From contig CASDXQ010000007.1 of the NCBI GenBank assembly GCA_949285145.1, forward strand, positions 35,532 through 99,531: a stretch of 64,000 nucleotides of DNA, given 5' to 3'. The notes beneath the pieces were generated by a model that saw only the letters and a list, made by a program, of their open reading frames with translations, was not told the DNA's origin and ran no database searches. Below are positions 9,033-18,078 of this stretch, piece after piece. Position numbers and translations under genes: made by a program. Source of the stretch: an uncultured Spirochaetales bacterium. Lineage in GTDB: Bacteria > Spirochaetota > Spirochaetia > Sphaerochaetales > Sphaerochaetaceae. Position 1 is the stretch's first letter. Every line of letters starts with the position of its first letter.

Positions 9033-10849
9033 TGGCACTCAGTACTGCATATAAAAGAAATTTCTGCATTATCGCGCATATTGATCACGGCAAGAGCACT
9101 CTTGCTGACAGATTCATAGAAAAAGCCCGTATTGTCACGTCACGCGGTCCTGTTCAGACTCAGCTTCTGGACAGCATGGATATAGAGAGAGAGCGTGGCA
9201 TTACAATAAAAAGTCAGGCTGTTACAATACCTTATCATGCTGCTGACGGGCACGATTATGAGCTGAATCTTGTAGATACACCGGGACATGTGGACTTTAC
9301 ATATGAGGTTTCCCGCGCGATTTCGTCATGCGAAGGAGCTCTGCTGCTGATTGATGCATCTCAGGGAGTGGAAGCTCAGACGCTTGCCAATCTTTATCTT
9401 GCCATGGAACATAATCTTGAGATAATTCCTGTTATCAACAAGATAGATCTTCCATCTGCCGACATTCCTTCATGTCTTCACCAGATTGATCATGATCTCG
9501 GGCTGGATCCGGATGCGGCCTGTTTTGTTTCCGCAAAAACCGGAGAGGGTGTCGATTCTCTTTTTGAAGCAATCGTCAATCAGATACCGGCCCCTGAAGG
9601 CAGGGATGAAGATCCGCTCAAGGCTCTTATCTTTGACAGCCATTATGATTCATACAGGGGTGTTATAGTTCATTGCCGTCTTTTTGACGGAATGCTCAAG
9701 ACAGGCGATGAAATCCGTTTCATGCACTCCGATGCCGTATATAAAATTGAAGACTGCGGCATATTCCAGCTTCAGCTTGTATCAAAAGGCGAACTTCATG
9801 CAGGCGATGTAGGTTATTTCATTGCCGGAATAAAAAACATAAGTGATATAAGAGTCGGCGATACTGTGACGAGCTTGAAAAATCCGGCAGAATCCCCGCT
9901 GGAAGGATTCAAGGAAGTCAAGCCGGTTGTCTTTTCATCAATTTATCCTGTTGACAGCAATGACTATGAAGAACTGCAGGATGCCATCGACCGCCTTAAG
10001 CTCAATGATGCAAGTCTTGTTTATGAAAAGGACAGTTCTGCTGCGCTCGGGTTCGGCTTCAGATGCGGGTTCCTCGGTCTGCTTCATCTTGAAGTGATCC
10101 AGGAAAGGATTGAGAGGGAATTTGATCTTTCGATTGTTTTCACCTCTCCTTCTGTCCGCTATATCGTGCATATGAAAAACGGTGATACTCTGAGTATCGA
10201 TAATCCGCTGGAATATCCGGATGTGATGAAGATAGAAAGCGTTGAGGAGCCATATATAAGGGCAAACATCATCACTCCGACTTCATATGTGGGGCCTATC
10301 ATTTCCCTTTGTCTAGAGAAAAGAGGGTATCAGACAAACATGAATTATCTGGATGAGAAGAGAGTCGAGCTGATTTATGAGATGCCTCTTGCTGAGGTTC
10401 TGTTTGATTTCTATGACAGATTGAAGAGCATATCAAGAGGATATGCATCATTCGATTACGAAGTGATTGACTATAAGAAGACGGATCTTGTACGTCTTGA
10501 TATTCTTGTCAACGGGGAACCGGTTGATGCGCTTTCCCAGCTGGTGTTCAAAGATAATGCACAGTCAAGGGGCAGACAGGTTTGTGAACGTCTTAAAGAT
10601 GAGATACCCCGCCAGCAGTTCAAGATAGCGATTCAGGGCGCTATCGGCGGTACGATCATCTCAAGAGAAACGATTTCAGCCTACAGAAAGGATGTCACTG
10701 CAAAGTGTTATGGCGGTGATATTTCCAGAAAGAGAAAACTGCTTGAGAAACAGAAAGAAGGAAAGAAGCGCATGAAGATGGTCGGCAATGTTGAAATTCC
10801 TCAGAGTGCTTTCCTTGCCGTCCTGAAGACGGAGGATGACAAGAACTGA
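9032..10849 (+). CDS. lepA: Translation elongation factor 4 (LepA)
   Basis: Ribosome-associated GTPase that acts on elongating ribosomes and in small-subunit biogenesis. G1 is AHIDHGKSTL, the switch I region has ERERGITIKSQAV, G3 is DTPGHVDF and G4 is NKIDLP; the LepA-specific C-terminal domain ends with KQKEGKKRMKMVGNVEIPQ. 605 aa, normal length. It overlaps ftsH by one base (TGATG). Confidence 0.96.
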   Translation: MALSTAYKRNFCIIAHIDHGKSTLADRFIEKARIVTSRGPVQTQLLDSMDIERERGITIKSQAVTIPYHAADGHDYELNLVDTPGHVDFTYEVSRAISSCEGALLLIDASQGVEAQTLANLYLAMEHNLEIIPVINKIDLPSADIPSCLHQIDHDLGLDPDAACFVSAKTGEGVDSLFEAIVNQIPAPEGRDEDPLKALIFDSHYDSYRGVIVHCRLFDGMLKTGDEIRFMHSDAVYKIEDCGIFQLQLVSKGELHAGDVGYFIAGIKNISDIRVGDTVTSLKNPAESPLEGFKEVKPVVFSSIYPVDSNDYEELQDAIDRLKLNDASLVYEKDSSAALGFGFRCGFLGLLHLEVIQERIEREFDLSIVFTSPSVRYIVHMKNGDTLSIDNPLEYPDVMKIESVEEPYIRANIITPTSYVGPIISLCLEKRGYQTNMNYLDEKRVELIYEMPLAEVLFDFYDRLKSISRGYASFDYEVIDYKKTDLVRLDILVNGEPVDALSQLVFKDNAQSRGRQVCERLKDEIPRQQFKIAIQGAIGGTIISRETISAYRKDVTAKCYGGDISRKRKLLEKQKEGKKRMKMVGNVEIPQSAFLAVLKTEDDKN

Positions 10850-10850
10850 T

Positions 10851-11717
10851 ATGCTTTCTCTCTCTTCCTTCCGGATGCTTGCAATGATCAGGGAAAATCC
10901 CTCATTGATCTGCTTGTCAGAGAAAACGGGATTATCAGTCCAGACTGTCAGGAGAACACTTGAAGCAGTTGATAAGGAGTATGATTGCCAGCTGTTCAGC
11001 AGTTTCTCATCTGAATCAGCAGAGCTTTCGGATGCAGGTGATGTGTATGCTGCAGCAGCACAGAAAATCATCAGAATCCTTTCTGATGCTGATGCAAGGG
11101 CAGAGAAGATAATACGTGAGCGCCGCAATGCAGTTGTTGTCGGTTCTGTTTCGAAAAGCCTCGATAAAAGACTCAGGAATCTTGATGGTTTCAGATTAAG
11201 GAATGTGTTTTTTGATATAACAGACACTAATGCCGGGGATTCAATGAGAAATCTGGGAAAGTCCCTTGATATGGTTATAGGTTTCTATGATGATGCCCTT
11301 CTGAAGCGATATAAGCTGGAAGCACTGACTTTCTCTGATAAGGCAATGGCTGTTGCGGCTTCCTCCTCATCTTCTGTATCCAGAAAAAAGCATCTGGATA
11401 TCGAGGACATATATGAGCACAGGCTTTACGTGCCGCGCAAGGGTTTTTCCCGTCGCATTGACAATTTTGTAAACGATATAAAAGATTTTCATCCGCGGAT
11501 TGAAATTATGAATGCTGAATCATATTCGCCCGAACTCATGAGAAAAATCAGAGAGGATGATGATTTTCTGCTTGCATCACAGGATATGGATCTTTCTGGT
11601 TATTCACTTAAATGCATTCCTGTAGACTGGAATTATAAAATCAGTTACGGTCTGCTTTACAGTGCAAAATGTGAAAAAGCAGTACAGGTCGTTGATTCTC
11701 TGTTGTCAGATGATTGA
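10851..11717 (+). CDS. LysR-like transcriptional regulator
   Basis: The N-terminus (FRMLAMIRENPSLICLSEKT, then GLSVQTVRRTLEAVDKE) is a winged helix-turn-helix like LysR, followed by a linker helix and a domain resembling the periplasmic-binding-protein-like effector domain. 288 aa is near the LysR norm (about 300), but similarity is low and the usual 'LNFTRAA' wording is lost, so this is a divergent member. ATG 10851 directly follows the lepA stop; an earlier in-frame ATG at 10836 would overlap lepA. The target and ligand are unknown. Confidence 0.7.
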   Translation: MLSLSSFRMLAMIRENPSLICLSEKTGLSVQTVRRTLEAVDKEYDCQLFSSFSSESAELSDAGDVYAAAAQKIIRILSDADARAEKIIRERRNAVVVGSVSKSLDKRLRNLDGFRLRNVFFDITDTNAGDSMRNLGKSLDMVIGFYDDALLKRYKLEALTFSDKAMAVAASSSSSVSRKKHLDIEDIYEHRLYVPRKGFSRRIDNFVNDIKDFHPRIEIMNAESYSPELMRKIREDDDFLLASQDMDLSGYSLKCIPVDWNYKISYGLLYSAKCEKAVQVVDSLLSDD

Positions 11718-11889
11718 TTATAATCTGACTGATTTTTGTGATTATTGCAGGCTGAAACAATTTGTTTGAAATATAAATATCAGATAAATATTCCTTTTAA
11801 GGAATGATTAATTTTAATAAATATTAATTTGTTCATTCAGTTTCTTTTTCACTCTGTTATCCCGTGACGTTTTGGTTTATACTTCCTCC
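11718..11889. promoter_or_regulatory. AT-rich region with inverted repeat and leaderless galM promoter
   Basis: The 172-bp gap holds an inverted repeat with 7-bp arms, ATTCCTT/AAGGAAT, at 11790-11805, and AT-rich partial palindromes to about 11830. TATACT at 11878-11883 ends 6 nt before the galM ATG; the -35 is weak. The inverted repeat could be an operator, which is inference only. Confidence 0.4.
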
Positions 11890-12876
11890 ATGGCTATTAA
11901 TACATCAACATTCGGACATCTTGCCGACGGGCAGGAAATCAAAAAGATCACTATAAAAGAAGAAAGCGGAGTGCAGGTCTCGATTCTCACTTTCGGTGCG
12001 GTAATTCAGGAATTTCTCGTTCCATGCAGAGGCGGAATGAGAAATATCGTTTTTTCCTCTCCCTCTCTTGATGACTATATCTCAGATGGGTCATACAAAG
12101 GACAGATTGTAGCGCCGTATGCAAACAGAATTTCCGGTGCCCGGTTTGTTCTGGATGGCAATGAATATCTTCTTGATAAGAACAACGGAGAAAATAATCT
12201 TCACAGCGGAAGCGCCAACCTGGGACAGAAGGTGTGGAACATTATCTTTCAGACAGACAATTCTGTTGTTCTCAACTGCGCTCATAAAGACGGAGATGGA
12301 GGTTTTCCCGGAAATATAGGAGTCACAGTCGCATATCTGCTTGAAAACGGACGGCTTACCATTTCTTATACAATGTCTTCGGACAGAAAGTGTGTTGTAA
12401 ATCCGACAAATCATGCTTATTTCAATCTTAAGGGCGACGGATCGTCTGTTCTGGATCATAAGATCAGGATTGAGGCAGATAAAGTCGTGATGGTTGATGA
12501 AAGTCTTATTCCGACCTCGCTTGTTCCTGTGAAAGGAACTGATTTCGATTTCACTGCATTCCATGAAATCGGAGAAAGAAGGGGTGGCAGATATGATCAC
12601 TGTTTTGTCTTCAATGCGGCCCGCAGAGCTGAAGCGGTATGCGATGGTCTGTCTCTTACTGTGGATACAGATCGTCCGGGAATGCAGCTTTACACCGGTG
12701 AATTCAATCCGTCGTGCAAGTGTATGTGGCCGGCATCCGGTGCATTTTGTGCATTTGCCCTGGAAACAAGCGAGTATCCTGATGCTGTCAACAGGAAAGA
12801 TTTCCCTTCTGCGGTGCTTGAGGCCGGGCATGTATTTAAAACAAGAACATCCTATACAGTCAGAGAGGTTGAGTGA
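11890..12876 (+). CDS. galM: Aldose 1-epimerase (galactose mutarotase)
   Basis: Interconverts alpha and beta anomers of hexoses in the cytoplasm. FGAVIQEFLVP, the YKGQIVAPYANRISGARF stretch, NNLHSG, NPTNHAYFNLKG (catalytic His) and GMQLYTGEF with the late Glu (LETSEYPDAVNR) fit the GalM fold; 328 aa is normal. The ATG at 11890 sits 6 nt behind a TATACT hexamer with no ribosome binding site, suggesting a leaderless mRNA. It overlaps udk by one base. GalE is encoded at 37-38 kb, but no galK or galT is in this window. Confidence 0.88.
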   Translation: MAINTSTFGHLADGQEIKKITIKEESGVQVSILTFGAVIQEFLVPCRGGMRNIVFSSPSLDDYISDGSYKGQIVAPYANRISGARFVLDGNEYLLDKNNGENNLHSGSANLGQKVWNIIFQTDNSVVLNCAHKDGDGGFPGNIGVTVAYLLENGRLTISYTMSSDRKCVVNPTNHAYFNLKGDGSSVLDHKIRIEADKVVMVDESLIPTSLVPVKGTDFDFTAFHEIGERRGGRYDHCFVFNAARRAEAVCDGLSLTVDTDRPGMQLYTGEFNPSCKCMWPASGAFCAFALETSEYPDAVNRKDFPSAVLEAGHVFKTRTSYTVREVE

Positions 12877-13490
12877 TGAATGTTAAGCTGATCGGAATCA
12901 CAGGAGGCTCCGGATCCGGTAAAAGCACGGTTGTGCGTAAAATATATGAAGCCCATCCTGATGCTGTCTGCATTGAACAGGACAATTATTACAAAAGTGC
13001 ATCTTATATAAACAACGACAATATCACCGCATACAATTTTGATCATCCTGATGCTTTTGATATGGATCTGATGATGCAGAATCTGATGGATCTTAAAAAT
13101 GGGAAAGCGATTGAGATGCCACAGTATGATTTCGTCCACCATCAGAGAAAGGATGAGACTGTGCATATCGAGCCGAAGAAAATAATCATTGTGGACGGCC
13201 TGATGGTTCTTTACGACAAGAGAATCCGTGATCTGCTTGATCTGAAACTTTATGTCGATACTCCCGCAGACATACGTTTTGTCAGAAGGCTCATGAGAGA
13301 TATAAGCGAAAGGGGCAGAACTGTTGACTCTGTTGTGGAACAGTATGTCAATGTTGTCCGTCCCGGCCATATGAATTTCATAGAGCCGTGCAAGGAATAT
13401 GCTGATCTGATCATACCTGAAGGCGGGTACAATCAGAATGCTCTGGATGTTCTGATAAATTATGTTCAGATGCTGGCGGGAAAGAATTAG
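12876..13490 (+). CDS. udk: Uridine kinase
   Basis: Phosphorylates uridine and cytidine in pyrimidine salvage. Walker A is GITGGSGSGKST at the N-terminus; EQDNYYK, YNFDHPDAFD and the LID-type RRLMRDISERGR are conserved Udk segments. 204 aa, typical. The ATG overlaps the galM stop by one base, indicating coupling. In galactose use UDP-sugars are recycled, so the pairing may be functional, but this is inference. Confidence 0.9.
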   Translation: MNVKLIGITGGSGSGKSTVVRKIYEAHPDAVCIEQDNYYKSASYINNDNITAYNFDHPDAFDMDLMMQNLMDLKNGKAIEMPQYDFVHHQRKDETVHIEPKKIIIVDGLMVLYDKRIRDLLDLKLYVDTPADIRFVRRLMRDISERGRTVDSVVEQYVNVVRPGHMNFIEPCKEYADLIIPEGGYNQNALDVLINYVQMLAGKN

Positions 13491-13586
13491 TTAACATCAC
13501 TGACTAAATATAATTATTTATAAAGGCAGAAATTATATTCTTGCTTTCTTTATTTGTTCATCAAATTGCAGACATGGATTTCCGAT

Positions 13587-13877
13587 TTACCGGTCTTTTT
13601 TTCTTTTTCTGTATATGATGAATCCATTGCGTATCGAGCTGAAACTCCATTTATCAGGAACCTCATCCGGGCCGCCGAGAAAGAAACGCGAGCAGCGAAG
13701 TATCCGGGCAGTCCCCATAATGCTTCCTCTGATTATGCCGAATCTCATTACAGCCTTTTCGAAGTAAGAAGAGCAGGAAGGTGTATAGCGGCATTTGCAT
13801 GGCCCGAGCATGGGAGATATGCAGAATTTATAGATGTAAAGCGGGAAAAGAAAAGCTTTTCGAAGTATGTTCTTCAT
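13587..13877 (-). CDS. yidD: YidD, membrane protein insertion efficiency factor
   Basis: Small (96 aa) protein that assists YidC-mediated membrane insertion. The family core CRYTPSCSSYFEKAV with both cysteines and the SRFFLGGPDEVP segment (normally 'CHPFHPGGYDPVP') identify it; an amphipathic Phe/Tyr-rich N-terminus precedes the core and a basic tail follows. It is convergent with udk and far from any rpmH-rnpA-yidC cluster within the window, where it usually lies. The overlapping + strand frame has no recognisable content. Confidence 0.85.
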   Translation of the reverse strand: MKNILRKAFLFPLYIYKFCISPMLGPCKCRYTPSCSSYFEKAVMRFGIIRGSIMGTARILRCSRFFLGGPDEVPDKWSFSSIRNGFIIYRKRKKDR

Positions 13878-13970
13878 ATTCTAAATTTACAATGTCGTAT
13901 CCGGCTATATAAAGGTGACGTTTGTGATTGTACATGAATTTGTAATTTAGATGAAGAGAAAACGATTATG

Positions 13971-13999
13971 TTGATTTTTATTCTCTGCAGAATTATATC
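13971..13999 (+). promoter_or_regulatory. Leaderless promoter of the two-component operon
   Basis: TTGATT (13971-13976) and TATATC (13994-13999; or TTATAT one base earlier) with a 16-17 nt spacer. The -10 ends 6-7 nt before the ATG at 14006 and there is no ribosome binding site. Confidence 0.6.
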
Positions 14000-14005
14000 A
14001 ATTGT

Positions 14006-14716
14006 ATGAAGCTGATATATGTGGTTGAAGATCATGATGTCATAAAAGATGGTGTTGTGCAGTATCTTTCGATAAACGGGTATGAAGCAAAAGGTTTCGG
14101 AGATCTTGCTTCAGTCAGAAATGCCATTGCATCTCGTCTTCCTGATCTCATCATACAGGATGTGATGCTGCCTGATGGCGACGGATTCATGTTCATAAAG
14201 GAAATAAAGCAGCGTCATCCGATGCTGCCTGTCATATTCATGACAGCAAGAACGGAGGAATCGGACAGAATACTCGGTTTTGAAATCGGTGCTGATGATT
14301 ATATTTCAAAACCTTTCAGCCCGAAGGAACTCGTCCTGCGGGTCAATGTACTTTTCAGACGGATCGAAGGCTCCTCAGGCAGGCAGACATCTGACAGCAG
14401 ACTTTCTTTTGAGGACGGAGAGAATGTCCTTGTCATTGACATGGATGAGCATCGTCTTGTAATCAATGGAAAAGAGATTTCTCTTACTGCAGCGGAATGG
14501 AAGATAGTCACTTTCCTTGCGCAGAACGAAGGCCGCCTGATTTCAAGAGGACTCATACTTGAAAAATGTTTCGACTATTCATTTGAAAGCTACGAGAGAG
14601 TGGTTGATACCCATATCAAGAATATAAGGGCTAAGCTGCGTCCGGGAAACTGGATTGAAACTGTCAGAGGTTACGGATACAGGTTTTCAGCTCCTTTTTC
14701 AGGAGAAAAAGGGTGA
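14006..14716 (+). CDS. OmpR/PhoB-family response regulator
   Basis: Receiver domain (about 1-120) with acidic pair VVEDHD, phosphorylated Asp in IIQDVMLPDGDG, Thr of FMTART and Lys of ISKPFSP. The C-terminal winged helix (about 140-232) has EISLTAAEWKIVTFLAQNEG and VVDTHIKNIRAKLRPG, typical of the OmpR class. 236 aa. The stop overlaps the GTG of the kinase gene, so the pair forms one unit. The signal and regulon are unknown. Confidence 0.93.
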   Translation: MKLIYVVEDHDVIKDGVVQYLSINGYEAKGFGDLASVRNAIASRLPDLIIQDVMLPDGDGFMFIKEIKQRHPMLPVIFMTARTEESDRILGFEIGADDYISKPFSPKELVLRVNVLFRRIEGSSGRQTSDSRLSFEDGENVLVIDMDEHRLVINGKEISLTAAEWKIVTFLAQNEGRLISRGLILEKCFDYSFESYERVVDTHIKNIRAKLRPGNWIETVRGYGYRFSAPFSGEKG

Positions 14717-16200
14717 AAAGGAAAGCCGACGGACTGCTTTTTTTCAGAATATTCTTTACAGTGCTGGGTATTTCAGCGCTGATTGTACTGTGCGAGCTGG
14801 CGGTTTTTTTCTCAACGATAATGAAAATGGGAAACAGATGGACGGAATACATAGCCCGCGACTATGTTCAGACACTGGTTTCCCTTCTTGATGGAAAGGA
14901 GAGCCTGAGTGCTGAAGATGTGTATGAGGCAATTGTAGCTGCTTCTGATGACAGTATTTCCGGTTTGCTGATCCGCAGTTTTGCCGACGATGCGATCTAT
15001 ATGTACGGCGGCCTTCCTGAAAATGGCCAGGGCCGCATAAGCAGAAAGCTTTCAGAAGTCGTTGATACCGGCTGGCATTCTTTTGAGAAAAACAACCCTG
15101 TATATGTTCTATCGCTTGCTGAAAATGAGAATGGCGGCTATTCACATATGCTTTCCGCTTTAGGTACCGGAAGCGGAGGCCGGACATCTGTGACCTACAG
15201 TGTTCCTTCTTTCATCGGTGAAAATGACATTGCAGCAACTGTGTTCATTGAACACAATGAAGATTTGCTTGTCGGTCTTGATCTTCTGATCTTTGACATG
15301 TACTCATTCGGCCCGACCAGTTTTGTCCTTGATACGATACTGCTTACTGCAATCTGGCTTATTCCTCTGAGTCTTGTAATTGCAGTTGCTGCTTCTTTTG
15401 TCTTTTCCCGCCGGACCTCTGATTCCGTTGGAGACATTCTCAGTGCCCTGCGCAGAATGGCTGACGGTGATTTTGACGTAAGCATAAGGAAGCAGAAAAC
15501 GTATGAGCTGAATGAAATCGGCAACTCGATTGTTGAATTGTCGCACCAGCTTGAGAAGAACAGAAGAAGCCGTGATGAATGGATACGTTCAATTGCTCAT
15601 GATCTGAATACGCCTCTGACTAGCATGAATATGATCATTCAGGCAATTGAAGACGGCATTTACGAAGCGGATGGGAAAACGATCGCTTCTCTTAAAAATG
15701 AAGTTGAAACACTTACCAGACGTGTCCTTTCCGTAAGATACTATGTCTCACTCCTGAACTATGATTCTGAAGTGAGGAAGGATGAAATAAACGCGGCAAA
15801 GTGTGTGGAGCAGGTTGTTTCTCTCTGTCCTTCACCCGGGAGGATTTCCATTGAAATCGGCGCGGATGAAATGATACATGCTGATTCAGACCTTTTCTCT
15901 CATGCGCTTGGAGAGGTGATCAGCAATGCGCTTGAATACGGAAGCAAAGATGAGCAGATCTCTGTCAGGGCTGAAAACAATACAGTTTACGTCACTGACA
16001 AGGGCAGGCTGAGCAATACTGATGCCTCCATCTTGTTTGAACCATGGGCAAGAGGTGATGAATCGCGTCACGAAGGCGGTTCTGGACTTGGCCTGCCGAT
16101 AGCAGGACAGATTGCCTCTCTGCATGGAGGATATGCCTCCATAAGACAGGATGGTTCTCATGTTGTTGTCGCTCTCAATTTCGGTCCAGTTCAAGGCTGA
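14713..16200 (+). CDS. Sensor histidine kinase, partner of the upstream regulator
   Basis: Inner-membrane kinase of 495 aa: TM1 (about 14-36), a periplasmic sensor of roughly 170 residues, TM2 (about 205-232), a HAMP-like linker (LSALRRMADGDFDVSIRKQ), the H-box SIAHDLNTPLTSMN and an ATPase domain with N-box (ISNALEYGS), G1-like VTDKGR and G2 GGSGLGLPIA. It starts with GTG overlapping the regulator stop. The 3' end overlaps the convergent phosphoesterase gene by 26 nt. No sensor-domain family is recognised. Confidence 0.92.
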   Translation: MKRKADGLLFFRIFFTVLGISALIVLCELAVFFSTIMKMGNRWTEYIARDYVQTLVSLLDGKESLSAEDVYEAIVAASDDSISGLLIRSFADDAIYMYGGLPENGQGRISRKLSEVVDTGWHSFEKNNPVYVLSLAENENGGYSHMLSALGTGSGGRTSVTYSVPSFIGENDIAATVFIEHNEDLLVGLDLLIFDMYSFGPTSFVLDTILLTAIWLIPLSLVIAVAASFVFSRRTSDSVGDILSALRRMADGDFDVSIRKQKTYELNEIGNSIVELSHQLEKNRRSRDEWIRSIAHDLNTPLTSMNMIIQAIEDGIYEADGKTIASLKNEVETLTRRVLSVRYYVSLLNYDSEVRKDEINAAKCVEQVVSLCPSPGRISIEIGADEMIHADSDLFSHALGEVISNALEYGSKDEQISVRAENNTVYVTDKGRLSNTDASILFEPWARGDESRHEGGSGLGLPIAGQIASLHGGYASIRQDGSHVVVALNFGPVQG

Positions 16201-16726
16201 ACAGCTGTCTGCCGTTTTCCAGAGATGATATTCTGAGGATGCCATTGTCATATTCTCCATAGCTGGATGGGAATCCTCCTTTCGGAATGCTGGCCGAGCC
16301 GGGGTTGAAAATGAAAATTCCGTTCTGTTTTCTTGCTGTCGGGATGTGGGTGTGGCCATAGAGGAAAACAGAGCCTTCAGCCATTGGAGGAAGGTTTTCC
16401 TCATTGTAAATATGTCCGTGAGACATGATGAATGTTCGCTGATCGCACTGTACGACAGATGTAGTGCTCATTATTGGAAAAGAGAGCACCATCTGATCGA
16501 CCTCCGCATCACAGTTTCCTCTGACAGCTATCATCTTTTCTTTCAGGCTGTTTAGAAGCGGAATGACGGCTTTGGGGTTATAAGATGATGGAAGATCGTT
16601 CCTCGGACCGTGATAAAGTGCGTCACCAAGCATTATGACATGCCTGTATCCTGATGCAAGCCGGACAATTTTCTGTGTGCTTTCAAGTGCTCCGTGGATA
16701 TCGGAAACAATAAGAAATTCTTTCAA
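16175..16726 (-). CDS. YfcE/MJ0936-type metallophosphoesterase
   Basis: Cytoplasmic two-metal phosphodiesterase. Metal ligands are in VSDIHG, LGDALYHGPRN, VRGNCDAEV, MSHGH and YGHTHIP, the full order of the calcineurin-like family; NPGSASIPKGG is typical of the YfcE subgroup. 183 aa, normal. It starts with TTG at 16726, backed by GGAGGTGA 5 nt upstream. It follows trmL by 13 nt, so both probably share an mRNA. The physiological substrate is unknown. Confidence 0.88.
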   Translation of the reverse strand: MKEFLIVSDIHGALESTQKIVRLASGYRHVIMLGDALYHGPRNDLPSSYNPKAVIPLLNSLKEKMIAVRGNCDAEVDQMVLSFPIMSTTSVVQCDQRTFIMSHGHIYNEENLPPMAEGSVFLYGHTHIPTARKQNGIFIFNPGSASIPKGGFPSSYGEYDNGILRISSLENGRQLFSLELDRN

Positions 16727-16739
16727 GATTCACCTCCCG

Positions 16740-17213
16740 TCATCTTTCCAGAAAAGGAAAGCCGAGCTGTCTGTAATATTCATAAGCTGCCACAGCTGCA
16801 CAGTTTGCAAGATTCAGGCATCTGACATCATTGCGGATGGGGATTTTCCAGCATGAGCCGGAGTATCTGCTGATTATCTGCTGTGACAGACCGCATGATT
16901 CCTTTCCAAATATGAAACAAGTGTCATGGCTTCTGTCTGCCTTGAATTCATAGAAATTTTTCTGCGCGTGGGCTGAGAAGAATATAAGTTCGTCATTTTC
17001 TCCCCTGTCTGCAAGGAAAGCATCAAAGGATGGATACTCCTTTATGCTGACATCATGCCAGTAGTCCACTCCTGCACGTTTAAGACTCCTGTCATCGGTT
17101 CTGAAACCCAGAGGGTGTATGAGGATCAGATCTGTTGATGTCACTGCACATGTTCTTGCAATATTTCCTGTGTTCTGAGGTATTTCAGGCTCAACAAGTA
17201 CAATCGATAGCAT
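16740..17213 (-). CDS. trmL: tRNA (cytidine(34)-2'-O)-methyltransferase
   Basis: SPOUT-family (trefoil-knot) methyltransferase modifying the wobble base of tRNA-Leu. MLSIVLVEPEIPQNTGNIAR at the N-terminus, FGKESCGLSQQII and IPIRNDVRCLNLANCAAVAA at the C-terminus match TrmL; 157 aa is normal. A TAGAAT hexamer (minus strand) ends 10 nt before the ATG and no ribosome binding site is seen, so the leader is very short. Divergent from uppP. Confidence 0.9.
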   Translation of the reverse strand: MLSIVLVEPEIPQNTGNIARTCAVTSTDLILIHPLGFRTDDRSLKRAGVDYWHDVSIKEYPSFDAFLADRGENDELIFFSAHAQKNFYEFKADRSHDTCFIFGKESCGLSQQIISRYSGSCWKIPIRNDVRCLNLANCAAVAAYEYYRQLGFPFLER

Positions 17214-17265
17214 AACAGTGCAGATTCTAGCCTATTTTCTCTCTTGATGATAGTATTTGTCTGCT

Positions 17266-18078
17266 ATGAATCTTATTGAATCGATAAAGGTGATTATACT
17301 TGGAATAATTCAGGGCATTACAGAATGGCTCCCTGTCTCTTCAACAGGTCATATGCTGCTTTTTGACCAGATAATGCCGCTGAAATTAAGCAGTTCATTC
17401 ATTTCCGTTTTCATGGTGGTTGTTCAGCTGGGATCAATCATGGCTGTTGTCGTACTCTATTTTGGCGAGCTGTGGCCATTGAAGAAAGACAGAAGTGAGA
17501 CCGTGAGAACACTGCATCTCTGGCTTAAAGTCATGATTGCCACAATACCTGCCGGCATTGCAGGACTTCTTCTGGATAATGTCATTGATGAAAAACTTTC
17601 TTCATGGCCGGTAATAGCTGCAGCTCTTTTCATCTATGGTGTGCTGTATCTTTTTCTTGAAAAAAAAACAGGGGCAAAAGTGAGAGTCAGAAGTATCGAT
17701 GAGCTTACGATTAAAGACAGTATATTCATGGGTCTGTTCCAGATGCTTGCCCTGATACCGGGAACATCCCGCTCAGGTTCCACAATACTTGGCGGTCTGA
17801 TCGGAGGAATAAGCCGTCCGGTTGCAGCGAAGTTCAGCTTTTTCATGGCTATTCCCGTGATGGCGGGAGCGTCTCTTCTGAGACTGGTGAAATCCGGTTT
17901 TTCCTTTTCTGCTGCAGAGTGGGGATATCTTGCGCTAGGATCAGCTGTGGCTTTCATTGTTTCTCTTGCCGCGATAAAAGGTCTCATGAGCTATGTGAGA
18001 GAACATGATTTCTCAATATTCGGCGTGTACAGGATAATACTGTCTGTGATTGTCGTGATTTATTTCACTGTTTTCTGA
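17266..18078 (+). CDS. uppP: Undecaprenyl-diphosphatase
   Basis: Integral membrane phosphatase (BacA family) that recycles undecaprenyl pyrophosphate for cell-wall synthesis and can give bacitracin resistance. Motifs QGITEWLPVSSTGHM and LALIPGTSRSGSTILGG are diagnostic; about 7-8 membrane segments; 270 aa. TAGTAT at 17251-17256 ends 9 nt before the ATG without a ribosome binding site. A run of nine A (17660-17668) lies inside the gene. It overlaps the convergent dinB by 14 nt. Confidence 0.94.
   Translation: MNLIESIKVIILGIIQGITEWLPVSSTGHMLLFDQIMPLKLSSSFISVFMVVVQLGSIMAVVVLYFGELWPLKKDRSETVRTLHLWLKVMIATIPAGIAGLLLDNVIDEKLSSWPVIAAALFIYGVLYLFLEKKTGAKVRVRSIDELTIKDSIFMGLFQMLALIPGTSRSGSTILGGLIGGISRPVAAKFSFFMAIPVMAGASLLRLVKSGFSFSAAEWGYLALGSAVAFIVSLAAIKGLMSYVREHDFSIFGVYRIILSVIVVIYFTVF

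Noticed and set aside
13554..13937. A 127-codon + strand reading frame opposite yidD
   Set aside because: It has no recognisable content or ribosome binding site, while the opposite strand encodes a clear YidD.
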